Positions 43,202-52,126 of a DNA stretch of 64,000 nt are shown one piece after another. The stretch spans positions 310,001 through 374,000 of the forward strand of contig NZ_JARLTC010000002.1 in the NCBI RefSeq assembly GCF_029382225.1. Reading direction: 5' to 3'. A model generated the notes under the pieces. It saw only the letters and a program-made list of their open reading frames with translations. It was not told the origin of the DNA and made no database searches. The position numbers were made by a program, and so were the translations under genes. The DNA is from Spongiactinospora sp. TRM90649 (GTDB taxonomy: Bacteria > Actinomycetota > Actinomycetes > Streptosporangiales > Streptosporangiaceae). Position 1 is the first letter of the stretch. Each line of letters opens with the position of its first letter.

Positions 43202-43319
43202 AGTAGTCGATGTTCTCAGCACGGACGGCCTGCGCGGGGTTGCCGAACCCGCGTGTCGCCGGGTTGGGCCCCATTTGGGTCCGATTTCGGCTGATCTCTT
43301 ATCGGCTCCGCGCATGACC

Positions 43320-43350
43320 GAGGGTGCCCGGCACGACGCCTGGCACCCTC
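43320..43350. terminator. Terminator hairpin after sucD
   Basis: Perfect 9-bp stem GAGGGTGCC (43320-43328) and GGCACCCTC (43342-43350) with a 13-nt loop, 10 bp beyond the sucD stop on the minus strand. Confidence 0.7.
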
Positions 43351-43360
43351 CGAAACGTCG

Positions 43361-44236
43361 TCAGCGGGATCGCATGATCTCGCGCATCAGGGCCGCGGTC
43401 TCGCTGGGCGTCTTGCCCACGCGGACCCCGACCTTCTCCAACGCCTCTTTCTTGGCCTGGGCGGTGCCCGAGGACCCGGACACGATCGCGCCCGCGTGCC
43501 CCATGGTCTTGCCCTCCGGCGCGGTGAAACCGGCCACGTACGCGACCACCGGCTTGGTCACCGAGGTCTCGATGAAGGCGGCGGCCCGCTCCTCGGCGTC
43601 GCCGCCGATCTCACCGATCATCACGATGGCGTCGGTGCCGGGGTCGGCCTCGAACGCGGCGAGGGCGTCGATGTGCGTGGTCCCGATCACCGGGTCGCCG
43701 CCGATGCCCACCGCGGTGGAGAAGCCGATGTCGGCCAGCTCGTACATGAGCTGGTAGGTCAGTGTGCCCGACTTCGACACCAGGCCGATGCGGCCCGCGG
43801 TGGTGATGTCGGCCGGGATGATGCCCGCGTTGCTCGCGCCGGGCGACGCGATGCCCGGGCAGTTCGGCCCGATGATCCGCGTCACGTTGCCCGCCTCGGT
43901 GGCGTAGGCCCACCACTCGGTGGAGTCGTGCACCGGCACGCCCTCGGTGATGACCACGCACAGCGGGATCCGCGCGTCGATCGCCTCCTTGACGGCGTCC
44001 TTGGTGAACGCCGGGGGCACGAACACCACGGAGCAGTCGGCCCCGGTGGCGCTCATCGCCTCGGCCACCGACCCGAACACCGGCAGCCCCTCGTGCACGG
44101 AGCCGGCCTTGCGCGCGTTCACGCCGCCGACGACGTTCGCGCCGGAGGCCAGCATCCGCCGGGTGTGCTTGGTGCCCTCCGAGCCGGTCATGCCCTGCAC
44201 GATGATCCGGGACGACTCCGTCAGCCAGATCGCCAT
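43361..44236 (-). CDS. sucD: Succinyl-CoA synthetase alpha subunit
   Basis: 291 residues from ATG 44236, 2 nt after the sucC stop. CoA-binding Rossmann domain starts [20 protein letters not shown], with [11 protein letters not shown] and the ligase domain containing GHAGAIVSG, whose His is the one phosphorylated during catalysis. With SucC it converts succinyl-CoA to succinate with nucleotide triphosphate formation. Confidence 0.97.
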   Translation of the reverse strand: MAIWLTESSRIIVQGMTGSEGTKHTRRMLASGANVVGGVNARKAGSVHEGLPVFGSVAEAMSATGADCSVVFVPPAFTKDAVKEAIDARIPLCVVITEGVPVHDSTEWWAYATEAGNVTRIIGPNCPGIASPGASNAGIIPADITTAGRIGLVSKSGTLTYQLMYELADIGFSTAVGIGGDPVIGTTHIDALAAFEADPGTDAIVMIGEIGGDAEERAAAFIETSVTKPVVAYVAGFTAPEGKTMGHAGAIVSGSSGTAQAKKEALEKVGVRVGKTPSETAALMREIMRSR

Positions 44237-44238
44237 CG

Positions 44239-45423
44239 CTAGCCCGCCTTCCCGGCCGCGGCCAGCTCGGCCGCCCGCCGCGCCGCGTCGTCCATCGTGT
44301 CCACCAGTTCCACGCCCGACAGGCCGGCGTCCCGCAGGATCTGCCTGCCCAGCGTGGCGTTGTTGCCGTCCAGCCGTACCACCAGCGGCCGGGTCACGCT
44401 CTCGCCGCGGTCGTCGAGCAGCTTGAACGCGGCCACGATGCCGTTGGCCACCGCGTCGCACGCGGTGATGCCGCCGAACACGTTGACGAAGATCGAGCGG
44501 ACCGAGGGGTCGGACAGGATGATCTCCAGGCCCGCGGCCATCACCTCGGCCGAGGCGCCGCCGCCGATGTCCAGGAAGTTCGCCGGGCGCTGCCCGTCGT
44601 AGTCCTGGCCGGCGTAGGCGACCACGTCGAGGGTCGACATGACCAGCCCGGCGCCGTTGCCGATGATCCCCACCGCGCCGTCGAGCTTGACGTAGTTGAG
44701 GTCACGGGCCTTGGCCGCGGCCTCCAGCGGGTCTTCGGCGCTCTTGTCGGCGAAGGCCTCGTGATCGGTCTGGCGGAAGACGGCGTTGTCGTCGAGGGTG
44801 ACCTTGCCGTCGAGGGCCTTCACCTGGCCGTCGGCGGACAGGATCATGGGGTTGACCTCGACGAGCGTGGCGTCCTCGTCCACGAAGGCGCACCAGAGCT
44901 TCTCGATCAGCTCGGCCGCGCCCTCGATCGCGCGCTCGGGCAGCAGGCCCGCCTTGGCGATCTCCCTGGCCGTCGCCCGGTCCACTCCCGCGAGCGCGGA
45001 GACCGGGATCTTCGCCACCTTCTCCGGCGCGGTGTGGGCGACCTCCTCGATGTCCATGCCGCCCGCGGCCGAGCAGATGGCCAGGAAGGTACGGTTGGCG
45101 CGGTCGAGAAGGAAGGAGAAGTAGTACTCCTCGGCGATCGCGCTGGCCTCCTCGATGAGCACCTTGTGGACCGTGTGGCCCTTGATGTCCATGCCAAGGA
45201 TCTCGGTGGCCTTCTTGGCCGCGTCAGCGGCGTCGTCGGCCAGCTTCACGCCGCCGGCCTTGCCACGGCCGCCGGTCTTCACCTGGGCCTTCACGACGAC
45301 TCGACCGGTCAGGCGCTCCGCCGCCGCGCGCGCCTCCTCCGGTGTGTGAGCGACGATGCCACGCGGCACGGGGATGCCGTAGGCCGCGAAGAGCTCCTTC
45401 GCCTGATGTTCGAACAGGTCCAC
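44239..45423 (-). CDS. sucC: Succinyl-CoA synthetase beta subunit
   Basis: 394 residues from GTG 45423 ([20 protein letters not shown]). ATP-grasp domain with [20 protein letters not shown] binding nucleotide, [19 protein letters not shown] with metal ligands, and C-terminal [17 protein letters not shown]. The frame is open upstream to 45516 but without conserved residues. First of the sucCD pair. The promoter lies in 45424-45642, where I saw no other gene. Confidence 0.97.
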   Translation of the reverse strand: MDLFEHQAKELFAAYGIPVPRGIVAHTPEEARAAAERLTGRVVVKAQVKTGGRGKAGGVKLADDAADAAKKATEILGMDIKGHTVHKVLIEEASAIAEEYYFSFLLDRANRTFLAICSAAGGMDIEEVAHTAPEKVAKIPVSALAGVDRATAREIAKAGLLPERAIEGAAELIEKLWCAFVDEDATLVEVNPMILSADGQVKALDGKVTLDDNAVFRQTDHEAFADKSAEDPLEAAAKARDLNYVKLDGAVGIIGNGAGLVMSTLDVVAYAGQDYDGQRPANFLDIGGGASAEVMAAGLEIILSDPSVRSIFVNVFGGITACDAVANGIVAAFKLLDDRGESVTRPLVVRLDGNNATLGRQILRDAGLSGVELVDTMDDAARRAAELAAAGKAG

Positions 45424-45642
45424 GAGGGTCCGTCCTTGCTTTTCCGGCTTCTCTGCAACTTGTTGTCTAGGGTGCGCGTCCAGGCCGGCGGGGGCCCTGC
45501 GCGGGGCCCACCACAAGATCCGCCGAATGCCCGGCGTTTTCGCCAGTGAAGCCTAGCCCCCCGAAAGACCCACGCAGGTCATGGGGTCGGTTTTAGCGCC
45601 CTCAGGCAAGTGCGCAGATGCGGCAAAGCCTGACAAACCCCA

Positions 45643-46050
45643 CTAAACACGCGCCGGAATGGCGCCGCGGACCCAGTCGACGATCTCCTGAGTGGTGGCC
45701 CCGGGGGTGAAGACCTTGGCCACGCCGAGGCGGTCGAGTTCCGGCATGTCATCTTCCGGGATGATCCCGCCGCCGAACACCACGATGTCGTCCGCGCCCT
45801 GTTCGCGCAGCAGCTCCAGCACCCGCGCGAAGAGCGTCATGTGCGCGCCGGAGAGGATCGACAGCCCGATCGCCGCGGCGTCCTCCTGGATGGCCCCGCG
45901 CACGATCTGCTCGGGCGTCTGGTGCAGGCCCATGTAGACGACCTCCATCCCGGCGTCTCGCAGGGCGCGCGCCACGATCTTGACACCCCGGTCATGACCG
46001 TCGAGTCCCGGCTTGGCGATCACGACGCGGATCCGTGCCGTGGCTTCCAT
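45643..46050 (-). CDS. Stand-alone B12-binding subunit of a methylmalonyl-CoA-type mutase
   Basis: 135 residues from ATG 46050, with GGGAGG 5 nt upstream. [20 protein letters not shown] contains the DxHxxG cobalamin-ligand motif, then [13 protein letters not shown] and [11 protein letters not shown] of the Rossmann-like B12 domain. In several actinobacterial mutases (methylmalonyl-CoA, ethylmalonyl-CoA, isobutyryl-CoA) this domain is a separate protein, so a catalytic partner must be elsewhere. Its place beside sucCD fits a methylmalonyl-CoA to succinyl-CoA link, though the exact acyl-CoA is not readable from this subunit. Confidence 0.88.
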   Translation of the reverse strand: MEATARIRVVIAKPGLDGHDRGVKIVARALRDAGMEVVYMGLHQTPEQIVRGAIQEDAAAIGLSILSGAHMTLFARVLELLREQGADDIVVFGGGIIPEDDMPELDRLGVAKVFTPGATTQEIVDWVRGAIPARV

Positions 46051-46333
46051 GCAGACCTCCCAGGGAGCGTTGCCGTCCCCCGAACTGTAACCGGAGGCCC
46101 TCGGCGCCGCGTACCACACTCCCCCGGTTCCGGTCGGAGGAACTCAGCATATCTGCACGAAAATAACACAAGCACACGCAATGCAATGTCGTATTCACGC
46201 AATGAAGCATTCATCATCATAAATTCTAAGAATTCCTATGTATTGTGACTTCGCCGTGATCACCGGCTGGGAGCATGTTCCGGCAACGTCTCGCATTTCC
46301 TGACGAGGCGACCAACGGGAGGATACGAACCCA

Positions 46334-47293
46334 ATGAGGCGACTCATCGCCATCGCGGCGGCCGCGATCGTCGCACCCGCGCTGGCCATCGCGACCCAGG
46401 CGGGCGCGCAGGCGGCGGCCGCGTCCCCTGGCGACGCCTTGAAGAAGCAGTTCAAGAACGGGCGGGGTGTCAACTACACCGAGACTTCCCGCACCAGCAT
46501 CGACGGCAAGTTCTTCGCCGGCGTGAAAGCCAAGGCGGTGTTCCAGTTCGGCAGGCCCGGCGTTGTCGCGGCGGACGCCACCGTACGCCGCACTTGGGAC
46601 AAGTCGGTACTCGACATTTTCAAGGAAGATGTCGAGGAGGATTACAGCGGCGAGCAGAGGATCGACACGGTGAAGCTGCTCACCGCTCCGTACCGGGTGA
46701 TCTCACTGCCGAAGGCGACCTACATCTCGCACCCGGCGATCAACGACGTGCTGCCGGAGGGCAAGAGCTGGATCTCCGAGACCGGCAGGCAGGCGCTCGC
46801 CCCCACGGAGCTGACCACCCAGCAGATCAACGTGTTCGAGCCGAAGACGCTCACGACCCTCGCCGCCTCGGCGAAGGCCAAGGGCAACGGCGGCACCGTG
46901 GACGGAGCGCGCACCACGCTCCTGCGCGGCACGATCACCTATGCCGACCTGTACAAGATCTCCCCGAGCTTCCGCTCGGCCACCGGCAACCAGCGGCCGA
47001 AGGGCAAGGACGCCAAGCGCGCGATCTCCTGGAAGCTCTGGCTCGACGGCAGGAACCTGCCCCGTCGCCTCTCCTCCACCCTTGAGGAGAAGTACGGCAA
47101 GATCAAGATGGTCTCCAGCACCGACAGCCGCTACGGCGCGTGGGGCGTCCGTGTCTCGATCAAGGCTCCGCCGAAGGACCAGATCGCGACGCCGGAGGAC
47201 CTCGACCTCGGTGACGAGAACCCGATCAACCTGATCCCGGACAGCCGTCTGGGCAACCTGGGCGACCTGGGCAGCCTGGGCCTCAAGCCCTGA
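46334..47293 (+). CDS. Secreted protein of unknown function, paralogue 1
   Basis: 319 residues with a Sec signal peptide (MRRLIAIAAAAIVAPALAIA, cleavage near AQA). The mature part has RTSIDGKFFAGVKAKAVFQF, a VFEPKTLTTLAASAK stretch, LLRGTITYADLYKISPSFR and KLWLDGRNLPRRLSSTLEEK, and ends in Leu/Gly/Asp repeats (GNLGDLGSLG). The xLWLDGRNLPRRL hairpin recalls LolA/LprG-like lipid-carrier folds (VWVDxxGLPRR), but no lipobox is present and I cannot assign a family. GGGAGG is about 9 nt before ATG 46334. It shares order and motifs with the next gene, so they arose by duplication. Confidence 0.75.
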   Translation: MRRLIAIAAAAIVAPALAIATQAGAQAAAASPGDALKKQFKNGRGVNYTETSRTSIDGKFFAGVKAKAVFQFGRPGVVAADATVRRTWDKSVLDIFKEDVEEDYSGEQRIDTVKLLTAPYRVISLPKATYISHPAINDVLPEGKSWISETGRQALAPTELTTQQINVFEPKTLTTLAASAKAKGNGGTVDGARTTLLRGTITYADLYKISPSFRSATGNQRPKGKDAKRAISWKLWLDGRNLPRRLSSTLEEKYGKIKMVSSTDSRYGAWGVRVSIKAPPKDQIATPEDLDLGDENPINLIPDSRLGNLGDLGSLGLKP

Positions 47294-47331
47294 CGACCGG
47301 TCAAGCCTGACGACCGCCTGAGCCCGACCCG

Positions 47332-47362
47332 CGGCCCCGTGCTCCCCGTGAGCGCGGGGCCG
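47332..47362. terminator. Terminator hairpin between the two secreted paralogues
   Basis: CGGCCCCG (47332-47339) pairs with CGGGGCCG (47355-47362), with further partial pairing inside, followed by a GTTT. It separates the paralogues into two transcription units. Confidence 0.6.
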
Positions 47363-47503
47363 TCGTGTTTCCCCCGGCATTCCCGAACGGCGCCCACCTT
47401 TACCGAAGTTAGTTCGTACACGAACTTTATCCATCCCAGACCCGGCGCTCTTGGTCGATACCGTGACCGAATTGGGATCTTGTTCCACAGGGGGAATCCA
47501 TTC

Positions 47504-48469
47504 ATGAACGTGCGCTGGAAAGCCGTACTCGCCGTCGCCGCGATAGGCGCCGCGACGGCAACGATGACGAGCACAGCGAGCCCGGCGGGGGCGGCGGAAG
47601 AGACGCGGGCACCGGCCGCGTGGCCGCTGCCCGCCTCACCGGTCGATCCGACGGGGCCGGTGGCCGCGCTGCGCAGGCAGTTCGCCGACCGCGGCAGCGT
47701 CCGCATCGCGGAGATCACCACCAACGCGGTCAACGGCGCGGCCGTCGCGCGAGTGCGGACCGAGAGCACGATCGGCTTCGGCGAGAACGGGCCGTACAGC
47801 ACCCAGGTCACCTTCACCAGTGACACGCCGGGCACCAACGCGATGGCGGCGCCGGGGCGGAACTGGCCGATCATCACCGACGACTCCTACTACCCGGACG
47901 CGAGCGCGGCCCGGTATGACGACGGCTTCTACCCGGAGGCGGGCGCGCCCCGGTTCGACGACGTCTACTACCCGAACGCGGGCACGCCCCGCTACGGCGA
48001 GGCCGGGGCGCCCGCCGTCGCGATGTCGGGGCCGGTGCAGGTCCTGGAGCCCGCGACGCTCCGCGCCCTGCTGCTGACCTCCTACACCGGCAGGCAGCCG
48101 TCCGAGATCCTCGACGGCCAGCAGACCACGGTCATGTCGGGCACCATCTCCATGAGCGAGCTGCACCGCGTCTCCGAGGGCTTCCGCAGGGCCTACACGG
48201 CCTACGAACCGGAGACCCGCGTCCACTGGCGGCTCTGGCTCGGCCGGGACGACCTGCCCCGCCGCCTCACCACGACCTGGAGCCGCATCGACACCGTGGA
48301 CGCCAGGATGACCACGGTCAACGACGCGCGCTTCAGCGCCTGGGGACGGCGGCTCAACACCGAGGCCGACGCCGAGGCCGCGGCCAAGATCCTGGCCACC
48401 ATCCCGACGCTCGAACAGCTCACCTCACAGGTGCGCGGCATTCCAGTGATCTCTTCGCTGTTCGGCTGA
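47504..48469 (+). CDS. Secreted protein of unknown function, paralogue 2, with Tyr-rich repeats
   Basis: 321 residues from ATG 47504 (GGGGA upstream). Signal peptide MNVRWKAVLAVAAIGAATAT, then an N-terminal part (VRTESTIGFGENGPYSTQVTF). Residues about 127-172 hold three imperfect repeats of 13-16 residues with core YYP/FYP-x-A-x-x-x-R-F/Y-D. The second half, VLEPATLRALLL, SGTISMSELHRVSEGFR and RLWLGRDDLPRRLTTTW, aligns by eye with paralogue 1, which lacks the Tyr repeats. No lipobox or wall anchor. Function unknown; an extracytoplasmic lipid- or ligand-carrier fold is a guess. Confidence 0.75.
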   Translation: MNVRWKAVLAVAAIGAATATMTSTASPAGAAEETRAPAAWPLPASPVDPTGPVAALRRQFADRGSVRIAEITTNAVNGAAVARVRTESTIGFGENGPYSTQVTFTSDTPGTNAMAAPGRNWPIITDDSYYPDASAARYDDGFYPEAGAPRFDDVYYPNAGTPRYGEAGAPAVAMSGPVQVLEPATLRALLLTSYTGRQPSEILDGQQTTVMSGTISMSELHRVSEGFRRAYTAYEPETRVHWRLWLGRDDLPRRLTTTWSRIDTVDARMTTVNDARFSAWGRRLNTEADAEAAAKILATIPTLEQLTSQVRGIPVISSLFG

Positions 48470-48516
48470 GCCCACTAGCTGAGCCCACTGGCTGAGCTCA
48501 CCGACTGAGCCCATCC
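48465..48516 (+). repeat. Four tandem 13-bp repeats at the 3' end of paralogue 2
   Basis: Units GCTGAGCCCACTA, GCTGAGCCCACTG, GCTGAGCTCACCG and ACTGAGCCCATCC run head to tail from 48465. The first contains the stop codon of the gene. Probably slippage expansion; a function as a protein-binding array is not shown. Confidence 0.8.
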
Positions 48517-48615
48517 CGGTTCCCGGGGTGGGCTACCGGTATGTGGGCCAGTGCTCCGGCCCTTCATGCCGGGGGTGAAGGCCCACGCGGGAGGGCCGCC
48601 AGGCTCGGGCGTGCT

Positions 48616-48963
48616 CTAACCGGGCCGGTTCTGCTGCTCGATGTATCGGCGCAGGACGCTGATCGGAGCGCCGCCGACCGATCCGGCGAAGTAGGAGCCC
48701 GACCACAGCCTGTTCGCCCGGTGGTAATGGGTGGCCAGCTCAGGGAACTCCTGCCGCATTCTGCGCGAGGAGACTCCCTTGAGGCTGTTGACCAGCTTGG
48801 ACAGGGCGACCTTGGGCGGGAGGTTCACCAGCAGGTGGACATGTTCGCCTTCGCCGTTGAACTCGCGAAGCTCGGTCTCGAAACCGGCGCAGACGCCCCG
48901 CATGCTCTCTTCCATGCGCTCCAGGTGAGGACCGGTGAACACCCGATGCCGGAACTTGGTGAC
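48616..48963 (-). pseudogene. IS200-type transposase TnpA, N-terminus deleted
   Basis: The last 115 residues of a Y1/HUH single-strand transposase: VTKFRHRVFTGPHLERMEES, HVHLLVNLPPKVALSKLVNS, SGSYFAGSVGGAP, RRYIEQQNRPG. The HUH pair (HVH) and the catalytic Tyr (RRYIEQQ) remain, but about 20-25 N-terminal residues forming the first strand are missing; upstream the frame runs into antisense of tnpB. No start codon of its own, so presumably inactive. Confidence 0.85.
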
Positions 48964-49737
48964 GAATTCTTCGCCTCGATCACCGGGAAGCGCAAGGGCC
49001 CGAAGATCGGGGACGTGACGGTCCGCTGGTCGCGGGATCTGCCCGCCGAGCCGTCGAGCGTGACAGTGGTCAAGGACGCGTCCGGCAGGTACTTCGCCTC
49101 GTTCGTGGTCGAGAGGGCCGACGAGCCGCTGCCAGAGACGACGTCCGGGGTGGGCATCGATCTGGGCCTGACGCACTTCGCGGTGATGTCGGACGGCCGC
49201 AAGGCGGGCAATCCGCGTCTGCTGCGGCGGGCCGAACGCAGGTTGGGCAAGGCCCAGCAGGCGCTGAGCAGGAAAGAGAAGGGTTCCGCGAACAGGCGGA
49301 AGGCCAAGGTGAAGGTCGCCAAGGCGCACGCCAGGGTGACCGACGCCCGCCGAGACTGGGCGCACAAGCTCTCCACGCGGATCATCCGCGACAACCAAGC
49401 GGTGTACGTGGAGAACCTGTCGGTGTCCGGGCTCGGCCGAACGAAGCTGGCCAAGAGCGTGCATGACGCGGGCTGGTCCCAGTTCACGGCCATGCTGGAG
49501 TACAAGGCGAAACGCGGCGGCAGGACGTTCGCCAGGATCGACCGGTTCTTTCCGTCGAGCAAGCTGTGCTCGGTGTGCGGCGTGCCGGCCGACGAGATGC
49601 CGCTTCACGTCCGGTCGTGGGAGTGCCCGTGCGGCGCTGTCCACGACCGGGACGTCAACGCCGCCAGGAACATCCTCGCCGCTGGACGAGCGGAGAGCCT
49701 AAACGCCTGCGGAGGGACCGTAAGTCCCGCCGCCTAG
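48964..49737 (+). pseudogene. TnpB RNA-guided nuclease, N-terminal third deleted
   Basis: About 257 residues remain of a protein usually near 400. RuvC residues are intact: Asp in GVGIDLGLTHFAV, Glu in VYVENLSVSGLG, Asp in HDRDVNAARNILAA. The zinc ribbon has CSVCG and CPCG. The N-terminal WED/REC portion, which holds the RNA and reads the transposon-adjacent motif, is lost at the junction with tnpA. The open frame upstream to 48541 is antisense tnpA. Probably an inactive remnant. Confidence 0.85.
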
Positions 49738-49828
49738 CGGAGGGCGAGTCCCGGCGAAACAGGAAGCCGTCAGAAGTGCCGCAGGCGCGGCACAGGCTGA
49801 ATCTCCAGCCTTCAGGATGGAGAGCGCG
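49660..49828 (+). ncRNA. Candidate omega-RNA (reRNA) region at the tnpB 3' end
   Basis: TnpB guide RNAs come from the 3' end of tnpB and the right end of the element, with the guide lying just outside. Here that region is retained, rich in short stems such as GGGACCG/AGTCCC and GGCTG/CAGCC. The predicted guide would be the sequence from 49829 on, within the end of the helicase gene. Position only; no expression evidence. Confidence 0.35.
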
Positions 49829-52126
49829 TCAAAGCTTTTCCATAGGGGCGTAGGCGGACATCAGGGTCTTCTCACCGGACGCGCCGAAGTCGACCTTGAC
49901 CTTGGCCTTCTCCGCGACGCCGTCGACCGAGACGACCGTGCCCAGGCCGAACTTGTCGTGAGTGACCCGGTCGCCGGGCGCGTAGTCGGGGACGGCCCGC
50001 CCGCCCGCCCCGCGCGCCGGAGCCGCGGGCTCCCTGCGGGTGGTCGCCGCCGACCAGGCGGACTTCTCCGGATCGGTACGCCAGTCGAGCAGCTCGCGGG
50101 GCACCTCCGACAGGAAGCGCGACGCCGGGTTGAACGACGGCGCGCCCCACGAGCTGCGCACCGCCGCCCGGGTCAGGTAGAGCCGCTGCTGCGCGCGGGT
50201 GATGCCGACGTAGGCCAGCCGGCGCTCCTCCTCCAGCTCCTTCGGCTCGTTCAGCGACCGCGAGTGCGGGAACACGCCGTCTTCCATGCCGGTCAGGAAC
50301 ACCACCGGGAACTCCAGCCCTTTGGCGGTGTGCAGGGTCATCAGCGTGACCACACCGCCGCCGCCGCTCGCGGCGGTGTCGGGGGCCCGCTCGCCGGGGG
50401 GCACCACGCCCGCCCCGCCACCGGGGATCTGGTCGGCGTCGGCCACCAGGGATACCTGCTCCAGGAAGTCGGCCAGCGTGCCCTCGGGGTTGGCCTCCTC
50501 GAACTCGGCGGCCACGGAGATCAGCTCGTTGAGGTTCTCCAGTCGGCTTTCGTCCTGCGGGTCGCCGGAGTTCTCCAGCTCGGCCCGGTAGCCGGTGCTG
50601 ACCAGGATGTCTTCGGCCAGGGCGGCGGGCGGCATGCCCGCGGCCTTCTCCCCCAGCTCCTCCAGCAGCGCGGTGAACTCCTTGATCGCGTTGAGCGATC
50701 GGGTGGCGAGGCCGGGCGCCTCCTCGGCCCGCCGCAGTGCCTCCCAGAACGGGATCCGCTCGCGGGTGGCGAACGCCTCCACCATCGCCTCGGCCCGGTC
50801 GCCGATGCCGCGCTTGGGCACGTTGATGATGCGCCGCAGCGACACCACGTCGTTGGGGTTGGCCAGCACCCGCAGGTAGGCCAGCAGGTCGCGGACCTCC
50901 TTGCGCTCGTAGAAGCGCACGCCGCCGACGACCTTGTACGGCAGGCCGGTGCGGATGAAGATCTCCTCGAACACCCGGGAGGCCGCGTTGGTGCGATAGA
51001 AGACGGCCACCTGGCCGGGCGTCACGCCGTCGTCGTCGGAGAGACGGTCGACCTCCTGGGCGACGAACATGGCCTCGTCGTGCTCGTTGTCCGCGACATA
51101 GCCGACGATCTTTGCCCCGGCCCCCTGGTCGGACCAGAGGTTCTTCGGCTTGCGGCTCTCGTTGCGGGAGATGACCGTGTTGGCGGCGGAGAGGATGTTC
51201 TGGGTGGAGCGGTAGTTCTGCTCCAGCAGGATCGTTCGGGCGTCGGGGTAGTCGCGCTCGAACTCCATGATGTTGCGGATGGTCGCGCCGCGGAAGGCGT
51301 AGATCGACTGGTCGGCGTCACCGACCACGCACAGCTCGGAGCGCTCGTCGCCCTCGCGGACCACGTCGCCGTCGGCGGTGCGGACCTCCGAGTGCCCCAC
51401 CAGCTCGCGCACCAGGGTGTACTGCGCGTGGTTGGTGTCCTGGTACTCGTCGACCATGACGTGCCGGAAGCGGCGCCGGTAGTGCTCGGCGACCTCGGGG
51501 AAGACCTGGAACAGGTTGACCGTCAGCATGATCAGGTCGTCGAAGTCCATCGCGCCGGCCTCGGTCAGCCGCTGCTGGTAGGCGCGGTACGCCTCGGCGA
51601 GGGTCTTCTCCAGGTGGGACCCGGCCCGCTCGGCGGCGGTCTCGTAGTCGATCAGCTCGTTCTTGAGGTTGCTGACCTGGGCGGAGAACGACCTCGGCGG
51701 GTAGCGCTTGGGGTCGAGGTCCATCTCCCGGCAGACCATGGCCATCAGCCGCTGGGAGTCGGCCTGGTCGTAGATGGAGAAACCGCTCGGGAACCCCAGC
51801 CGCTTGGCCTCGCGGCGCAGGATGCGCACGCACGCGCTGTGGAAGGTCATCACCCACATCGCGGCCGACTTCGGGCCGACCAGCTTGTCGACGCGGTCCT
51901 TCATCTCGCGCGCGGCCTTGTTGGTGAACGTGATCGCGAGGATCTCCGGCGGCCGGACCCCGCGCTCGGCCAGCAGGTAGGCGATGCGGTGCGTGAGCAC
52001 CCTGGTCTTCCCCGAGCCCGCGCCCGCGACGATGAGGAGCGGACTGCCGTGATGAAGGACGGCCTCTCGCTGCTGCGGGTTGAGACCGTCGAGCAGCGGA
52101 TGGTCGGTGGAGACTTGGCTGGGCAC
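49829..52126 (-). CDS. pcrA: UvrD/PcrA-type ATP-dependent DNA helicase
   Basis: Superfamily 1A helicase of 765 residues for repair and replication. VAGAGSGKTRVLTHRIAYLL is Walker A, ITFTNKAAREM motif Ia, VDEYQDTN motif II, VGDADQSIYAFRGA motif III, LEQNYRST motif IV, VTLMTLHTAKGLEFPVVFL motif V and YVGITRAQQRLYL motif VI. The C-terminal YAPGDRVTHDKFGLGTVV Tudor-like segment, which in PcrA contacts RNA polymerase, is present. GTG 52126. Its stop codon overlaps the TCAA at the right end of the IS remnant, so the insertion abuts but does not truncate it. Confidence 0.95.
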   Translation of the reverse strand: MPSQVSTDHPLLDGLNPQQREAVLHHGSPLLIVAGAGSGKTRVLTHRIAYLLAERGVRPPEILAITFTNKAAREMKDRVDKLVGPKSAAMWVMTFHSACVRILRREAKRLGFPSGFSIYDQADSQRLMAMVCREMDLDPKRYPPRSFSAQVSNLKNELIDYETAAERAGSHLEKTLAEAYRAYQQRLTEAGAMDFDDLIMLTVNLFQVFPEVAEHYRRRFRHVMVDEYQDTNHAQYTLVRELVGHSEVRTADGDVVREGDERSELCVVGDADQSIYAFRGATIRNIMEFERDYPDARTILLEQNYRSTQNILSAANTVISRNESRKPKNLWSDQGAGAKIVGYVADNEHDEAMFVAQEVDRLSDDDGVTPGQVAVFYRTNAASRVFEEIFIRTGLPYKVVGGVRFYERKEVRDLLAYLRVLANPNDVVSLRRIINVPKRGIGDRAEAMVEAFATRERIPFWEALRRAEEAPGLATRSLNAIKEFTALLEELGEKAAGMPPAALAEDILVSTGYRAELENSGDPQDESRLENLNELISVAAEFEEANPEGTLADFLEQVSLVADADQIPGGGAGVVPPGERAPDTAASGGGGVVTLMTLHTAKGLEFPVVFLTGMEDGVFPHSRSLNEPKELEEERRLAYVGITRAQQRLYLTRAAVRSSWGAPSFNPASRFLSEVPRELLDWRTDPEKSAWSAATTRREPAAPARGAGGRAVPDYAPGDRVTHDKFGLGTVVSVDGVAEKAKVKVDFGASGEKTLMSAYAPMEKL

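Larger units (their letters stand above)
48543..49832. mobile_element. Degenerate IS200/IS605 (IS1341-like) element with central deletion
   Basis: Outer parts of a divergent tnpA/tnpB element. The left end has a hairpin (GTGGGCC 48543-48549 with GGCCCAC 48580-48586). The right end has GGCTG-AATCTC-CAGCC (49795-49810) and GATGGAGAGCG, followed by TCAA (49829-49832) as a likely cleavage tetranucleotide. The N-terminal coding parts of both genes and the intergenic promoter are gone; the two remnants meet at about 48963/48964. Not autonomous. Confidence 0.8.

Noticed and set aside
47882..48019. CRISPR-like array in the repeated region
   Set aside because: The repeats are imperfect codon-level repeats inside a gene with no spacers; no CRISPR array was seen anywhere in the window.
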